Assembly: GCF_002208095.1 (NCBI RefSeq)
Contig: NZ_CP017990.1
Span: forward strand, 1,240,001-1,304,000
Direction: 5' to 3'
Length of the DNA: 64,000 nucleotides
DNA from: Enterobacter cloacae complex sp. ECNIH7
Lineage (GTDB): Bacteria > Pseudomonadota > Gammaproteobacteria > Enterobacterales > Enterobacteriaceae
Position numbers and translations under genes: made by a program. Shown here piece after piece: positions 11,028 through 20,773 of the stretch. The notes beneath the pieces were generated by a model, which was not told the DNA's origin, did no database searches, and saw only the letters and a list, made by a program, of their open reading frames with translations. The number at the start of each line of letters is the position of its first letter. The stretch's first letter is position 1.

Positions 11028-11050
11028 ACGGCAACCCTGGTTGCCGTTTT
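11028..11050. terminator. Intrinsic terminator between porin and selU
   Basis: ACGGCAACC (11028-11036) pairs with GGTTGCCGT (11039-11047) over a 2-base loop, followed by TTTT. A run of A residues on the left side makes it work in both directions, for the porin and for convergent selU. Confidence 0.9.
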
Positions 11051-11077
11051 GCTTTTACCTCGCCATCCGACTTTATT

Positions 11078-12148
11078 TTAGCGATCAAGCCACTCAGCAA
11101 TCTCTTCGTACGTCCCGCGATAGACAATCTTCTCCGCTTTTTTCTCCAGCTGATAGCCGTACATCGGGTCGTAATAGTCCTTCAGCAGCGGCGCAAGCCA
11201 GCTGAAGTGCGCCTCTGTGCTGCCGGAGCGTTGCTGTTCCAGCAGCGCGGAATCTAACAGCGCGGTGAATTCTGCATACCGCTGCAGCCCCAGACGGCGG
11301 CGAATGGCGAACAGGCCGTGGTGCAGGTACTCGCTGTACTCCCTCCAGCCTGCTTCCTCGCCGTAGGCGGCAGAAAAGTCCGCCCACATGTGGTCGAAAT
11401 ACTCTTCGCGCAGGCGCTCAAGACGGACGTTAAACGGGTCTTCGACGACAACGATAGGGGCTTCAACCATGCGGTCGCGCAGGCACTCCGGCAGATGGTT
11501 GGAGCCAATCATCCGGCCTTCATCTTCCAGCACCCAGCGCGCGGCGTCTTTTTTCAGGAGCTCAGCCGCAAGGTGATTTTCAAAGCTCGCCTGGGAAAGC
11601 TGCGGCGTGAGCGTGCGGCCAAACGACGAACCGCGATGGTGCGCCAGCCCTTCCAGATCGATACCCTGAGCGTGCTGCTTCACCAGCAGGGTTTTACCGT
11701 TTCCGGTGCAGCCGCCAATAAGCACCATCGGCTTTTGTGACTGCTCGATGGTCACCTGAATTGCCGTCTGACGCAGGGCCTTATAGCCGCCGCGGATCAG
11801 CGGGTAGTCGACGCCCGCCTCTTTCAGCCAGGCCTGAGAGATATGCGAGCGCTGGCCGCCGCGCGCGCAGCAGAGAAAGCCCTCAGGATGGGCAAGGCTT
11901 GCTTCCCGCCAGGCGTTGATGCGTGCCTCACGCGTCTCGCCGCTCACCAGCTGATGGCCGAGCGCCAGCGCGGCTTCGGGGCCCTGGCGCTTATAGCAGG
12001 TGCCGACGGCGGCGCGCTCGTCGTCGTTCATTAAGGGCAGGTTGATCGCCGCAGGCATCGCGCCCTGGGCAAATTCGATCGGCGCGCGAACGTCGATTAA
12101 AGGGGTATCAGACGCGAGGATCGCGCGATAGTCCGTTCCATCGTTCAT
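11078..12148 (-). CDS. selU: tRNA 2-selenouridine/geranyl-2-thiouridine synthase SelU (MnmH)
   Basis: Converts 2-thiouridine at wobble position 34 of tRNA Lys, Glu and Gln to 2-selenouridine through a geranylated intermediate. The frame starting [11 protein letters not shown] (356 aa) is chosen; 22 upstream codons are not conserved. The N-terminal rhodanese domain has the active cysteine in [10 protein letters not shown] near residue 93. A P-loop, GGCTGNGKT, follows near 144, then a kinase-like C-terminal domain with RLGLQRY. Both domains are complete. It lies upstream of a terminator shared with the porin and downstream of purK on the same strand, but separated by about 85 bp. Confidence 0.93.
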   Translation of the reverse strand: MNDGTDYRAILASDTPLIDVRAPIEFAQGAMPAAINLPLMNDDERAAVGTCYKRQGPEAALALGHQLVSGETREARINAWREASLAHPEGFLCCARGGQRSHISQAWLKEAGVDYPLIRGGYKALRQTAIQVTIEQSQKPMVLIGGCTGNGKTLLVKQHAQGIDLEGLAHHRGSSFGRTLTPQLSQASFENHLAAELLKKDAARWVLEDEGRMIGSNHLPECLRDRMVEAPIVVVEDPFNVRLERLREEYFDHMWADFSAAYGEEAGWREYSEYLHHGLFAIRRRLGLQRYAEFTALLDSALLEQQRSGSTEAHFSWLAPLLKDYYDPMYGYQLEKKAEKIVYRGTYEEIAEWLDR

Positions 12149-12232
12149 GGTTATTCCAGAAGAAAACTCAGCAGCAATGGGCGGGGATTGTACGCCGGGG
12201 AAGGGGAAGGTCAACTCCCCGGCGCAGATGTC

Positions 12233-13300
12233 TTACTTGAGCTTTGACTGTGCCCAGACAATACCGCTCGCATATTCCGGAGGCAGGAGCGGGATCATGG
12301 CTTCCAGGGTGGCGCTCAGGCGGCCCGTGTCGCTGTCGTTCAGGTTCAGGTGACCGACCTTACGACCCGCGCGGACCTCTTTGTCATACCAGTGCAGATG
12401 CACGAGCGGCAGCTTCAGCCAGTCGTAGTTCAGATCGGTGCCGATCAGGTTGATCATCACCGACGGGCAGTTCACCACCGGCTGCGGCAGCGGCAGGTCG
12501 ACGATCGCGCGCAGGTGCAGCTCGAACTGGCTGATGGACGCGCCGTTTTGCGTCCAGTGCCCGCTGTTGTGCACGCGCGGCGCAAGTTCGTTGATCAGCA
12601 GACCGGACGGGGTGATAAAGCACTCCATCGCCATGACGCCCACATACCCGAGTTCGTGCATGATGGCAGAGAGCATATCTTCCGCCTGCGCCTGCTGGTC
12701 AGCATTGGCGTGCGGGAAGGCGACGCTGGTGCGCAGAATGCCGTCCTGATGCAGGTTATGCGTCAGCGGATAAAAGACGGTATGCCCGTTGTGCCCGCGC
12801 GCGCCAACCAGCGACACTTCACCGCTAAAGTTGATGCCCTGCTCAACGATGCACTCGCCGTAGCAGTCGTCCGGCAGTTCTGCCGTTTCATCTGCACGCA
12901 GGCGCCACTGGCCGCGGCCGTCGTAACCGCCCACGCGGCGCTTCACGATTGCCAGCTCGCCCAGCATCGCGAAAACGTCATTCCACTCGCTTTTATCGGA
13001 CAGGAGCTGCCACGGCGCGGTCGGCAGACCGAGCTTGTCGAACAGCTGCTTTTGCGTCAGACGGTCGGCGATGATCGGGAATACGTCGCGGTTAACGAAG
13101 GCGTTATGACGCGCCAGCTCGCGGGTCAGAGCCGTTTCCGGCCAGCGTTCGATCTCGGCGGTGATCACGCTCTGGTGGAACGGTACGGCTTCCGGTTCGG
13201 CGTCCAGCCCGACGGGCCAGACGGCAATACCCAGCGGCTCACCGGCCTGACGCAGCATGCGGCCTAGCTGGCCGTTACCGAGGACGCAAACCTGCTTCAT
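12233..13300 (-). CDS. purK: N5-carboxyaminoimidazole ribonucleotide synthase PurK
   Basis: ATP-grasp enzyme of de novo purine synthesis that carboxylates AIR to N5-CAIR using ATP and bicarbonate. The 355 aa match the family length. Visible are the N-terminal GNGQLGRML dinucleotide-type loop, [15 protein letters not shown] in the ATP-grasp loop, GVMAMECFI, and the [13 protein letters not shown] active-site stretch. Its ATG overlaps the purE stop by 4 bp, so purEK is a coupled operon. Control is by PurR from the operator upstream of purE. Confidence 0.97.
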   Translation of the reverse strand: MKQVCVLGNGQLGRMLRQAGEPLGIAVWPVGLDAEPEAVPFHQSVITAEIERWPETALTRELARHNAFVNRDVFPIIADRLTQKQLFDKLGLPTAPWQLLSDKSEWNDVFAMLGELAIVKRRVGGYDGRGQWRLRADETAELPDDCYGECIVEQGINFSGEVSLVGARGHNGHTVFYPLTHNLHQDGILRTSVAFPHANADQQAQAEDMLSAIMHELGYVGVMAMECFITPSGLLINELAPRVHNSGHWTQNGASISQFELHLRAIVDLPLPQPVVNCPSVMINLIGTDLNYDWLKLPLVHLHWYDKEVRAGRKVGHLNLNDSDTGRLSATLEAMIPLLPPEYASGIVWAQSKLK

Positions 13301-13806
13301 GCCGCACCCCGCGGGTCCGGATTGTCCAGCACCTCGTCGGTCTGGGCTTTACGCCACTCCGCCAGACGCTGGTGTAATGCTTTATCGTGCGTCGCAAGAA
13401 TTTGCACCGCCAGCAGGGCGGCATTGGCAGCACCCGCTTTACCAATCGCCAGCGTGCCGACAGGAATACCGCGCGGCATCTGGACGATGGAGTAGAGGCT
13501 ATCCACACCGCTTAACGCGGCGCTTTGGACCGGAACGCCTAGTACCGGCACCAGGGTTTTGGCGGCAATCATGCCTGGCAGATGTGCTGCGCCGCCCGCA
13601 CCGGCAACGATCACCTCATAACCGTTCTCTTCGGCGCTTTCGGCGAAGCTGAACAGTTTGTCCGGTGTGCGGTGCGCGGAGACCACTTCAACGTGGTGCG
13701 GAACATTCAGGATTTCAAAGATTTCGGCGGCGAACTGCATGGTAGCCCAGTCGCTTTTGGACCCCATCACGATGGCGACACGCGCCGGATTATTGCGGGA
13801 AGACAT
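13297..13806 (-). CDS. purE: N5-CAIR mutase PurE
   Basis: Class I PurE that moves the carboxyl group of N5-CAIR to C4 to give CAIR. The 169-aa form starting [10 protein letters not shown] is identical in length to E. coli PurE; ten upstream codons are excluded. The substrate-binding motif MGSKSDW, SAHRTPD with the catalytic His, [11 protein letters not shown] and PVQSAALSG are all present. It is the first gene of the operon, about 70 bp downstream of a PurR operator. Confidence 0.97.
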   Translation of the reverse strand: MSSRNNPARVAIVMGSKSDWATMQFAAEIFEILNVPHHVEVVSAHRTPDKLFSFAESAEENGYEVIVAGAGGAAHLPGMIAAKTLVPVLGVPVQSAALSGVDSLYSIVQMPRGIPVGTLAIGKAGAANAALLAVQILATHDKALHQRLAEWRKAQTDEVLDNPDPRGAA

Positions 13807-13877
13807 GCGTCTTAAAACTCCTGTGGTGCGAAACACACTGCTTTCGAGGGCACAGAGAATAGCATGTTATACGGGCA

Positions 13878-13893
13878 AGGAAAACGGTTGCGC
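13878..13893 (-). promoter_or_regulatory. PurR operator upstream of purEK
   Basis: On the minus strand this reads GCGCAACCGTTTTCCT, a close match to the PurR consensus ACGCAAACGTTTTCNT and to the known E. coli purE operator. It sits about 70 bp before the purE ATG. PurR with hypoxanthine or guanine as corepressor should repress here. Confidence 0.85.
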
Positions 13894-13933
13894 GGTTAAA
13901 AGGTGAGCAGTTATGGCGAGAAAGCGATAACAA

Positions 13934-13959
13934 AAAAGACCGCACGATGGCGGTCTTTT
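13934..13959 (-). terminator. Intrinsic terminator after the 61-aa exported protein gene
   Basis: AAAAGACCGC (13934-13943) pairs with GCGGTCTTTT (13950-13959) over a 6-base loop. On the minus strand it ends in a T-run and lies 8 bp after the stop at 13968. Confidence 0.85.
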
Positions 13960-13967
13960 ATGTGATG

Positions 13968-14153
13968 TTACTGAAGATCCCCTGCGGACAGGTTCTCGTT
14001 GTCGAACGCGCGGCTGACATCGATATGATTTACCATGCTGGTGTCGGCATTCGAGCCTGATTTTGGCACGGAGAAGCGATTCTCCGCGGCCTGTGCGCCT
14101 GTGGACACCACGACTGCCAGCAGCAGGGTACTTACGATGCTGATGTTTTTCAT
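13968..14153 (-). CDS. Small exported protein of unknown function (61 aa)
   Basis: Start at MKNISIVSTLL, preceded by AGGAAGG; an upstream in-frame ATG lacks support. A clear signal peptide (STLLLAVVVSTGAQA, cut after about residue 21) leaves a mature peptide of about 40 residues, AENRFSVPKSGSNADTSMVN onward, which ends AFDNENLSAGDLQ. The mature part is polar and acidic with no cysteine. I do not recognise it. It follows the DUF1471-like gene 14222-14431 on the same strand with a 68-bp gap, and has its own terminator. Periplasmic location is inferred from the signal peptide. Confidence 0.7.
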   Translation of the reverse strand: MKNISIVSTLLLAVVVSTGAQAAENRFSVPKSGSNADTSMVNHIDVSRAFDNENLSAGDLQ

Positions 14154-14221
14154 TCTCTGTTCCTTCCTCATCGTATTGTCGCTGTCGCACGTCGTAGCTG
14201 GCGGCACGGCAATCAGGGTTT

Positions 14222-14431
14222 TTATTTAGTCAGTTCTGCGGTCATGTACACGCGGTTGTTGACCTTCGCGCTCGTGATTTTATAAGAGGCATTCTGCTCG
14301 GCGGCCTGCGCGGCAATTTTCGCTTCTGCGCGGTCAAGGGTAGAGGCGGTTGCGCTCACGCTTTGAGCGAAAGAACCGAAAGAAACCAGGGAAAGAGCGG
14401 CAACTGCAACGAAAGTTTTGATGGATTTCAT
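14222..14431 (-). CDS. YdgH/BhsA/McbA-like (DUF1471) periplasmic protein
   Basis: A 69-aa exported protein starting MKSIKTFVAV with a signal peptide ending SFGSFAQ. The mature part has ASYKITSAKVNNRVYMTAEL at the C-terminus, a pattern typical of DUF1471 domains. Family knowledge: these small periplasmic proteins (BhsA, McbA, YahO, YhcN) respond to stress, acid or biofilm conditions. The particular member cannot be named. AAGGAAT lies before the start. Together with the adjacent 61-aa gene it forms a pair of tiny exported proteins between purE and lpxH, absent from that position in E. coli K-12 as I recall it. Confidence 0.75.
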   Translation of the reverse strand: MKSIKTFVAVAALSLVSFGSFAQSVSATASTLDRAEAKIAAQAAEQNASYKITSAKVNNRVYMTAELTK

Positions 14432-14568
14432 GGTCGTATTCCTTAAGTATTTTATCTGGGATAGGGCGTGTTGCCCTGATGTGATAAATAATAAGCCGAC
14501 CACGGGCTGATTAAAATCGAAACAATTTGCCGATATTGTTCAAAAAAATAGAATGATAGTGTGAGGGG

Positions 14569-15291
14569 TTAGAACGGAAACGCGATCAGCTCCACGCCCT
14601 CTGGCGTGACTTTGACCATGGAGCCTTCGGTGTGCCAGGCACCCAACACCACGCGATGGGCCGCTTCGCCGTTGGCGATAAGGGAATGGACGTCAGGACG
14701 GTGCGTATGACCGTGGATCAACCACTGAACGCCATGCTTTTCCATTACGCTCACCACGGCCTGCGGGTTCACGTCCATGATGGTCATGGATTTGCTGCTG
14801 TTGGCGGCTTTACTGCCCGCGCGCATTCTGGCGGCGATGCGGTTGCGGATAAACAGCGGCAGCGCAAGGAACACCTTTTGGATCCACGGGGTGTGGACTT
14901 TGGCGCGAAACGCCAGGTAGCCAGTATCGTCGGTGCAGAGCGTGTCGCCGTGCATGATCAGGACCCCGCGGCCATAGAGATCGAGCACCTGCTCTTCCGG
15001 CAGCAGCGTCATGCCGCTTTCGCGGGCGTAGCGCTTGCCGATCAGGAAATCACGGTTGCCGTGAATGAAGTAGCAGGGAACGCCGGAATCCACGAGGGCG
15101 TGAATGGCGGCTGCCATTTCACGGTGCAGCGGGTTAGGGTCGTCGTCGCCAATCCAGGCTTCAAAGAGGTCGCCCAGGATGTACAGCGCATCGGCGCTTT
15201 TCGCTTCACCGCGTAAAAAACGCAGAAAACCGGCGGTTATCGCCGGTTCTTCTGTTTGCAGATGCAGATCCGCAATAAAGAGTGTCGCCAC
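14569..15291 (-). CDS. lpxH: UDP-2,3-diacylglucosamine diphosphatase LpxH
   Basis: Peripheral inner-membrane hydrolase that makes lipid X from UDP-2,3-diacylglucosamine, the fourth step of lipid A synthesis. The 240 aa carry the calcineurin-like metallophosphatase motifs: DLHL near the start, GDLFEAW, GNRDF, MHGDTLC and HGHTHRP, which give the Mn-binding Asp, Asn and His residues. It begins 3 bp after the ppiB stop, so the pair is one operon, as in E. coli. Confidence 0.97.
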   Translation of the reverse strand: MATLFIADLHLQTEEPAITAGFLRFLRGEAKSADALYILGDLFEAWIGDDDPNPLHREMAAAIHALVDSGVPCYFIHGNRDFLIGKRYARESGMTLLPEEQVLDLYGRGVLIMHGDTLCTDDTGYLAFRAKVHTPWIQKVFLALPLFIRNRIAARMRAGSKAANSSKSMTIMDVNPQAVVSVMEKHGVQWLIHGHTHRPDVHSLIANGEAAHRVVLGAWHTEGSMVKVTPEGVELIAFPF

Positions 15292-15294
15292 GAA

Positions 15295-15789
15295 TTACTC
15301 GCTGACGGTCACGCTTGTAATCACAACGTCTTCTTTAGGAACGTCCTGGTGCATACCGCTGCGGCCAGTAGCGACGGCTTTGATCTTGTCAACCACGTCC
15401 ATACCTTCAACCACTTCTGCGAATACGCAGTAGCCCCAACCCTGCAGGCTTTCGCCGGAGAAGTTCAGGAAGTCGTTGTCGGCCACGTTGATGAAGAACT
15501 GCGCGGTGGCAGAGTGCGGAGCCTGAGTACGGGCCATTGCCAGCGTACCGCGGGTGTTTTTCAGACCGTTGTTCGCTTCGTTTTTGATCGCTTCTTTGGT
15601 CTCTTTCTGGTTCATGCCAGGTTCAAAACCGCCGCCCTGGATCATAAAGCCGTTGATCACGCGGTGGAAAATGGTGTTGTTGTAGAAACCTTCGCGGCAG
15701 TAGTCCAGGAAGTTTTTAACTGTTTCAGGCGCTTTGTCATCAAAGGTTTTGATTACGATATCGCCATGATTAGTGTGGAAAGTAACCAT
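15295..15789 (-). CDS. ppiB: Cytoplasmic peptidyl-prolyl cis-trans isomerase B (cyclophilin)
   Basis: Catalyses proline isomerisation in the cytoplasm. The 164-aa protein has the cyclophilin core: [13 protein letters not shown], the catalytic Arg in HRVI, the active-site segment [17 protein letters not shown], and [18 protein letters not shown]. No signal peptide is present, which separates it from PpiA. It is the first gene of ppiB-lpxH and diverges from cysS. Confidence 0.97.
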   Translation of the reverse strand: MVTFHTNHGDIVIKTFDDKAPETVKNFLDYCREGFYNNTIFHRVINGFMIQGGGFEPGMNQKETKEAIKNEANNGLKNTRGTLAMARTQAPHSATAQFFINVADNDFLNFSGESLQGWGYCVFAEVVEGMDVVDKIKAVATGRSGMHQDVPKEDVVITSVTVSE

Positions 15790-15963
15790 TTTTGCATCCT
15801 GTTCCGTTATTGTGGTACGTCGACCCGCGTTCGGGTCATCTATAGGGGCTTGTTATAGCATAACCACAGGATGCGATCACCTTGCATTGTGTGCTGCTTC
15901 GGGTTTGAATTACGGGTAGAATAGCCTGTTTTCAACCACACACGTGTTTACATGGAATCTTCG

Positions 15964-17349
15964 ATGTTAAAAATCTTTAATACAATGACGCGCCAGAAAG
16001 AGGAATTTAAACCTATCCATGCCGGGGAAGTCGGCATGTACGTGTGTGGTATTACGGTTTACGATCTCTGTCACATTGGCCATGGCCGTACCTTTGTCGC
16101 TTTTGACGTGGTGTCACGCTACCTGCGTTTTCTGGGCTATACCCTGAAATACGTGCGTAATATCACCGACATCGACGACAAAATCATCAAGCGCGCAAAT
16201 GAAAACGGCGAAAGCTTCGTTGCGCTGGTCGATCGCATGATCGTCGAGATGCATAAAGATTTTGACGCCCTGAATATTCAGCGCCCGGACAGCGAGCCGC
16301 GCGCGACCCACCACATTCACGAAATTATTGAGATCACCGAAAAGCTGATCGCACGCGGCCACGCGTACGTTGCGGACAACGGTGACGTGATGTTCTCCGT
16401 GCCGACGGACCCAACCTACGGTGCGCTTTCCCGTCAGGATCTGGAGCAGCTGCAGGCCGGGGCGCGCGTTGACGTAGTTGACGTGAAGCGTAACCCGATG
16501 GACTTCGTACTGTGGAAAATGTCCAAAGAGGGCGAGCCAAGCTGGCCATCCCCGTGGGGCGAAGGCCGTCCGGGCTGGCACATTGAATGTTCCGCGATGA
16601 ACTGCAAGCAGCTGGGCAAGCACTTCGACATTCACGGCGGCGGTTCGGATCTGATGTTCCCGCACCATGAAAATGAAATCGCGCAGTCCACCTGCGCCCA
16701 CGGCGGCGAGTACGTTAACTACTGGATGCACTCCGGGATGGTAATGGTTGACCGCGAGAAAATGTCTAAATCGCTGGGTAACTTCTTCACCGTGCGCGAC
16801 GTGCTGAAATATTACGACGCGGAAACCGTGCGCTACTTCCTGATGTCCGGCCACTATCGCAGCCAGCTGAACTACAGCGAAGAGAACCTGAAACAGGCGC
16901 GCTCGGCGCTGGAGCGTCTGTATACCGCGCTGCGCGGTACCGACAGGTCTGTTCCTGCTGCTGGCGGCGAAGCGTTCGAAGCCCGCTTTGTTGAGGTGAT
17001 GAACGACGACTTCAACACCCCGGAAGCGTACTCCGTGCTGTTCGACATGGCGCGCGAAGTAAACCGCCTGAAGTCAGAAGATATGGCCGCGGCGAATGCG
17101 CTGGCATCCCATCTGCGTAAGCTCTCCTCCGTGCTCGGCCTGCTGGAGCAGGATCCGGACGCGTTCCTGCAGAGCGGTGCGCAGGCGGACGACGGTGAAG
17201 TGGCGGAAATTGAAGCGTTGATCAAAGCGCGTCTGGAAGCGCGTCAGGCAAAAGACTGGGCGGCGGCAGATGCGGCGCGCAACCGTCTGACCGAGATGGG
17301 CATCATTCTGGAAGATGGCCCGCAGGGAACGACCTGGCGTCGTAAGTAA
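15964..17349 (+). CDS. cysS: Cysteinyl-tRNA synthetase
   Basis: Class I aminoacyl-tRNA synthetase charging tRNA-Cys; essential. The 461-aa frame from [12 protein letters not shown] is the E. coli length; an ATG four codons earlier is less likely. Zinc and nucleotide motifs include [20 protein letters not shown] with [16 protein letters not shown], the [17 protein letters not shown] zinc ligands, and KMSKSLGN. The C-terminal DALR and anticodon-binding region is complete. A tandem repeat cluster starts a few bases after the stop. Confidence 0.98.
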   Translation: MLKIFNTMTRQKEEFKPIHAGEVGMYVCGITVYDLCHIGHGRTFVAFDVVSRYLRFLGYTLKYVRNITDIDDKIIKRANENGESFVALVDRMIVEMHKDFDALNIQRPDSEPRATHHIHEIIEITEKLIARGHAYVADNGDVMFSVPTDPTYGALSRQDLEQLQAGARVDVVDVKRNPMDFVLWKMSKEGEPSWPSPWGEGRPGWHIECSAMNCKQLGKHFDIHGGGSDLMFPHHENEIAQSTCAHGGEYVNYWMHSGMVMVDREKMSKSLGNFFTVRDVLKYYDAETVRYFLMSGHYRSQLNYSEENLKQARSALERLYTALRGTDRSVPAAGGEAFEARFVEVMNDDFNTPEAYSVLFDMAREVNRLKSEDMAAANALASHLRKLSSVLGLLEQDPDAFLQSGAQADDGEVAEIEALIKARLEARQAKDWAAADAARNRLTEMGIILEDGPQGTTWRRK

Positions 17350-17353
17350 TTTT

Positions 17354-17512
17354 CCCCTCACCCTAACCCTCTCCCGCAGGGAGAGGGAATTGTTAGGTTT
17401 TCTCCCTCTCCCCGCTGGAGAGGGAATTATTAGGTTTTCTCCCTCTCCCCGCTGGAGAGGGGATTATTAGGTTTTCTCCCTCTCCCCGTGGGAGAGGGCC
17501 GGGGTGAGGGCA
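17354..17512. repeat. Tandem array of a 35-37 bp palindromic unit between cysS and ybcI
   Basis: About four copies of a unit with a CCCTCTCCC/GGAGAGGG hairpin core and an AATTATTAGGTTTT spacer. Units run 17367-17401, 17402-17438 and 17439-17475; a last core at 17476 ends in GGCCGGGGTGAGGGC. The outer ends (CCCCTCACCC left, GGGGTGAGGG right) are inverted copies, so the whole block is a large palindrome around repeated cores. The two 37-bp units differ at one base (GGGAATT or GGGGATT). Each core could form a hairpin in RNA from either cysS or ybcI, which are convergent here. Confidence 0.9.
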
Positions 17513-18040
17513 TCAGCGCGCACGTTTCCTCCACCACAGCAACCCCATCAGCACGACTCCCGGCAGCCACACCCACAGCAGTTCTGACACGATCACCTGA
17601 TGCCCGTACGGCGTGGTGTAGCGCGACAGCGCAAACGGCGCGACCTTAATGACCTGCCACGGCGCAAAGAAGCGTTCATCTGACCACGGCCACAGCCAGC
17701 CGACGCCTTTCCCGCCCGTGGTAATCGAATCCAGCAGGCTGTGCGACAGCAAAGACACGGTTAAAAACAGCCAGCACCGCGCCAGGCTGGCCCGGAACCA
17801 TCGTCGGCCAATCAGCACGCAGAGTATCGGCACCACAAAGGCGAACAGCAGGGAGTGGGTAAAGCCGCGATGGCCGAAAACATTGCCGTACGCGACGCCG
17901 AACTTGAACGCCAGCACGTCGGCATCCGGCAGCATAGCGAGGACAATCCCGGCAAACAGCAGGCGGGGAGGAATCACTTTGGTTCCGAGGCCTAAGCCCA
18001 GACAAAGCGGAACAGCAGCGTGAGTAATAACGGTAGGCAT
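17513..18040 (-). CDS. ybcI: YbcI/YdjM-family membrane-bound metal-dependent hydrolase
   Basis: An inner-membrane protein of 175 aa starting MPTVITHAAVPL; 13 earlier codons are not conserved. Conserved polar motifs lie in the membrane segments: THA near residue 6, LPDADVL, FGHRGFTHSLLF, and LLSHSLLDSITTGG, giving several His and Asp residues that suit a zinc-dependent hydrolase as in the DUF457 family. The exact reaction is unknown. Multiple hydrophobic helices are visible. It is convergent with cysS and may be transcribed alone. Confidence 0.9.
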   Translation of the reverse strand: MPTVITHAAVPLCLGLGLGTKVIPPRLLFAGIVLAMLPDADVLAFKFGVAYGNVFGHRGFTHSLLFAFVVPILCVLIGRRWFRASLARCWLFLTVSLLSHSLLDSITTGGKGVGWLWPWSDERFFAPWQVIKVAPFALSRYTTPYGHQVIVSELLWVWLPGVVLMGLLWWRKRAR

Positions 18041-18114
18041 TGCGATTATCCATGGCAAATCATGGAAATATAGCAGCAATCCCGCGCCGGCAGATCCGCG
18101 TCAAATTCTTATTT

Positions 18115-19131
18115 TTACGCCGACTCGCGTGCGATAAGCTGCCCGGAAAGCGTAATGCGCTGGGTTTGCAGCGTCGGCTCCTTCAGCGTGCGAATAATCA
18201 GCCCGGCAGCCTGACGCCCGGTCTCTTCGCTGGCGGACGACACATAGGTGAATGACGGCGAGGTGAGGTTAACGTGGAGCATATCTTCGAAACCGACCAG
18301 CGCGACCTGCTGCGTCAGAAACACATCTTTACCCACCGTTCGTCCGACCTGATGAATACCGGAGATGGAGCCGATCATGGCATCCGGAGAGTGGCAGAGG
18401 AGGGCGGTGATGGTGTTGTTTTTTTCCAGCAGCTGGCGGGTGGCGAAACCCGCAGCCAGGGTGTCATCGCTGCAGGCCGGAGAATATTCATCGCGCCAGA
18501 CCAGCCCGTTCTGCGTCATCGCGCTGCGAAAACCGAGCAGGCGCTGTTCGCGAATAAGGCAGCCTTCACGTCCGCCAATGTAGGCGATATTGCGATGGCC
18601 GCGCTCGATAAGATAACGCACCGCCAGATTTGCCGCCTGACGGTTATCGCGCATCACCAGATTGCATTTTTCATCCAGCAGCGACTGCGAGACCACCACC
18701 AGCGGCAGCGGGCAGCGGCGAATCTGCTCCGGCAGGGTAGACTTGCGGGTATCGGAGGCCAGATAGATAACCCCGGCGACGCCCTGCTGCTTAAACGACA
18801 GCAGGCAGCGCTCAAGATGGTCATGGTCGTTCTGGGGCTGGCCGAGAAAAACCATATACCCCTGTTTTTCAAGATCCTGGACGATGCTCGCCATCACCTT
18901 GATGGAGAAACTGTCGCTAAAGTCACGGAGGATCAGGCCAATCAGATTGGACGTATTGGCGCGGAGATTGGCAGCGGCAACGTTATGAACATAGCCCAGC
19001 GTATTGATGGCAGCGTTGACCTTCTCGATCGTTGCCTCTGAGATTTTCCCTTTCTGGCGCAAAACCAGCGAGACGGTTGAGACCGACACGCCCGCGTGCT
19101 TTGCGACATCAATAATGCTGACTTTCTTCAA
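18115..19131 (-). CDS. LacI-family transcriptional regulator of the adjacent PTS gene
   Basis: A 338-aa repressor-type protein. The N-terminal helix-turn-helix reads SIIDVAKHAGVSVSTVSLVL, followed by the hinge helix (NVAAANLRANTSN) and a periplasmic-binding-protein-like effector domain (NLIGLILRDFSDSF to the end). It starts downstream of the PTS gene on the same strand with an 86-bp gap. The obvious target is a 16-bp perfect palindrome ahead of the PTS gene at 20774-20789. It resembles MalI-type regulators that control a single PTS transporter, but the inducer is not known. The pair is inserted between ybcI and ybcJ. Confidence 0.88.
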   Translation of the reverse strand: MKKVSIIDVAKHAGVSVSTVSLVLRQKGKISEATIEKVNAAINTLGYVHNVAAANLRANTSNLIGLILRDFSDSFSIKVMASIVQDLEKQGYMVFLGQPQNDHDHLERCLLSFKQQGVAGVIYLASDTRKSTLPEQIRRCPLPLVVVSQSLLDEKCNLVMRDNRQAANLAVRYLIERGHRNIAYIGGREGCLIREQRLLGFRSAMTQNGLVWRDEYSPACSDDTLAAGFATRQLLEKNNTITALLCHSPDAMIGSISGIHQVGRTVGKDVFLTQQVALVGFEDMLHVNLTSPSFTYVSSASEETGRQAAGLIIRTLKEPTLQTQRITLSGQLIARESA

Positions 19132-19175
19132 AACCGCTCCCTGAAATTCACCGATTATCAGTCAGATACGACAAT

Positions 19176-19200
19176 GCGTCTCCCAGACTACAGGAGACGC
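19176..19200. other. Hairpin between PTS gene and LacI-family gene
   Basis: GCGTCTCC (19176-19183) pairs with GGAGACGC (19193-19200). No T-run follows in the minus direction, so it may dampen read-through from the PTS gene into the regulator rather than end it. Confidence 0.4.
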
Positions 19201-19217
19201 GTCGTTCAGGCATCTTA

Positions 19218-20717
19218 TTATTTGCCGATCATGGTGGACATGGTCTGGGCGATAAACTGTGCTCTGGCACCGAAAATCACCTGAATACCGTTGTCGCCGA
19301 CGAAGACCACGCCGCGCGCGCCGAGTCCGTTCAGGCCGTCTCTGTCTACCACCTCGCTTTTTGCGACTTCCAGGCGCAGGCGGGTGATACACGAGCCGAC
19401 GGAGTCGATGTTATGCGCCCCGCCCAGCAGGGTAATGATCTCGGTCGCGAGTTCTGAATCAGACTTATCATCCGCGTTGGCGGTCACTTCAGTGCGGCCC
19501 GGCGTTTTCACGTCGAAACGACGGATCACAAAGCGGAACGTGAAGTAATAAATCAGGCCCATTGGAATACCGATGATGATGGCATTCAGGAAGTTGGTCT
19601 GATAACCGTTAAAGGACGGCAGGATCCCGAATGACAGATAGTCGATAAAACCTGCGGAGAACGACTTGGCGATATGCGCATGCAGCAGATACATGGTCAT
19701 GTAGGCCAGGCCCGCCATGATGGCGTTAAAGACGTACAGGATCGGCGCCACGAAGATAAAGGTAAACTCGACCGGTTCGGTGATCCCCGTCAGGAAGCAG
19801 GTCAGCGCCGCAGAGAACAGAATACCGGCGGCGATTTTCTTATTCTTCGTATGGGCTTCGTGATACATCGCCAGGCACGCGGCGGGCAGCGCGAACAGCA
19901 TCAGCGGGAATTCGCCCTGCATGAATTTACCGGCATTCTGGTAGGTGTCGCTGCTGAAGGATTTCACTCCTTCTTCCAGCATCTTGAACCAGATGGTCTG
20001 GTCGCCGTGGATCACCTGTCCTGCCTGGGTGGTGTAATCCCCGAACGAATACCAGAAGGACGGATACCAGATGTGGTGCAGGCCGAGCGGGATCAGCGCG
20101 CGCTCAACCAGACCGAAGATAAAGGTCGATGCCGCCTGATTATCGCCGTTAACCACCACGGAGAGCGCGTCGATACCGGCCTGGATATGCTGCCACACGT
20201 ACGGTAGCAGCAGCCCCATCAGGAACGACAGAAACGCCGTTGCAATGGCCACGAAGCGCTTGCCGGAGAAAAAGCCCAGGAACTCCGGCAGCTGCATGGT
20301 GTGGAAGCGGTTATAGCACCAGGCCGCGAGAATACCGCAGATCAGGCCGCCGAAGACGCCCATCTGCAGCGTCGGGATGCCGACGACCATGGCGTATTTC
20401 CCGCCCTGGGAGGCCATTTCCGGCGTGATGCTCAGCACGGTGCTGATGGTGATATTCGTGACAAACACCGACACCGCCGCAGACAGCGCGGCGATGCCGG
20501 ATTCTGACGCCAGACCCACGGCGGAGCCAATGGCAAACAGCATCGGCAGGTTATCAAAGATAACCCCGCCCGCGTTCATCATCAGCGGCAGATGGAACTT
20601 ATCGCCGAAGGCCAGCAGCAGGCCCGCAGCGGGAAGCAGTGAAATTGGCAGCATTAAGGCGCGACCAATCATCGATAACTTAGACAGCGATTTAACAAAC
20701 CCTGATATCAGACTCAT
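19218..20717 (-). CDS. PTS sugar transporter EIIC-EIIB, glucose/maltose/GlcNAc family
   Basis: A 499-aa membrane permease that imports and phosphorylates a sugar. The EIIC part (about 1-400) begins with SMIGRALMLPISLLPAAGLLLAFG and contains GITEPVEFTFIFVAP, the conserved GITEP sugar-binding motif. A short linker with TPGRTEV leads to EIIB (about 425-499) with the phosphocysteine in GSCITRLRLEV. No EIIA is fused, so Crr (EIIA-Glc) or another EIIA is needed. It resembles PtsG, NagE and MalX, so a hexose, amino sugar or disaccharide is possible; the substrate is not known. Its regulator is downstream and an operator palindrome lies 57 bp ahead of the ATG. Confidence 0.88.
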   Translation of the reverse strand: MSLISGFVKSLSKLSMIGRALMLPISLLPAAGLLLAFGDKFHLPLMMNAGGVIFDNLPMLFAIGSAVGLASESGIAALSAAVSVFVTNITISTVLSITPEMASQGGKYAMVVGIPTLQMGVFGGLICGILAAWCYNRFHTMQLPEFLGFFSGKRFVAIATAFLSFLMGLLLPYVWQHIQAGIDALSVVVNGDNQAASTFIFGLVERALIPLGLHHIWYPSFWYSFGDYTTQAGQVIHGDQTIWFKMLEEGVKSFSSDTYQNAGKFMQGEFPLMLFALPAACLAMYHEAHTKNKKIAAGILFSAALTCFLTGITEPVEFTFIFVAPILYVFNAIMAGLAYMTMYLLHAHIAKSFSAGFIDYLSFGILPSFNGYQTNFLNAIIIGIPMGLIYYFTFRFVIRRFDVKTPGRTEVTANADDKSDSELATEIITLLGGAHNIDSVGSCITRLRLEVAKSEVVDRDGLNGLGARGVVFVGDNGIQVIFGARAQFIAQTMSTMIGK

Positions 20718-20773
20718 GCTGATTTCCCCCGAGTAGCGCTTTTTTGGCGCTGTTATTGTAAGTATAACGTTTT

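Noticed and set aside
12350..13267. 305-codon plus-strand frame opposite purK
   Set aside because: It is antisense to a highly conserved purine enzyme and has no recognisable features.
17354..17512. Possible CRISPR array
   Set aside because: Units are immediately adjacent with no unique spacers, the cores are palindromic and the same element is dispersed elsewhere, so it is a repeat family and not a CRISPR array.
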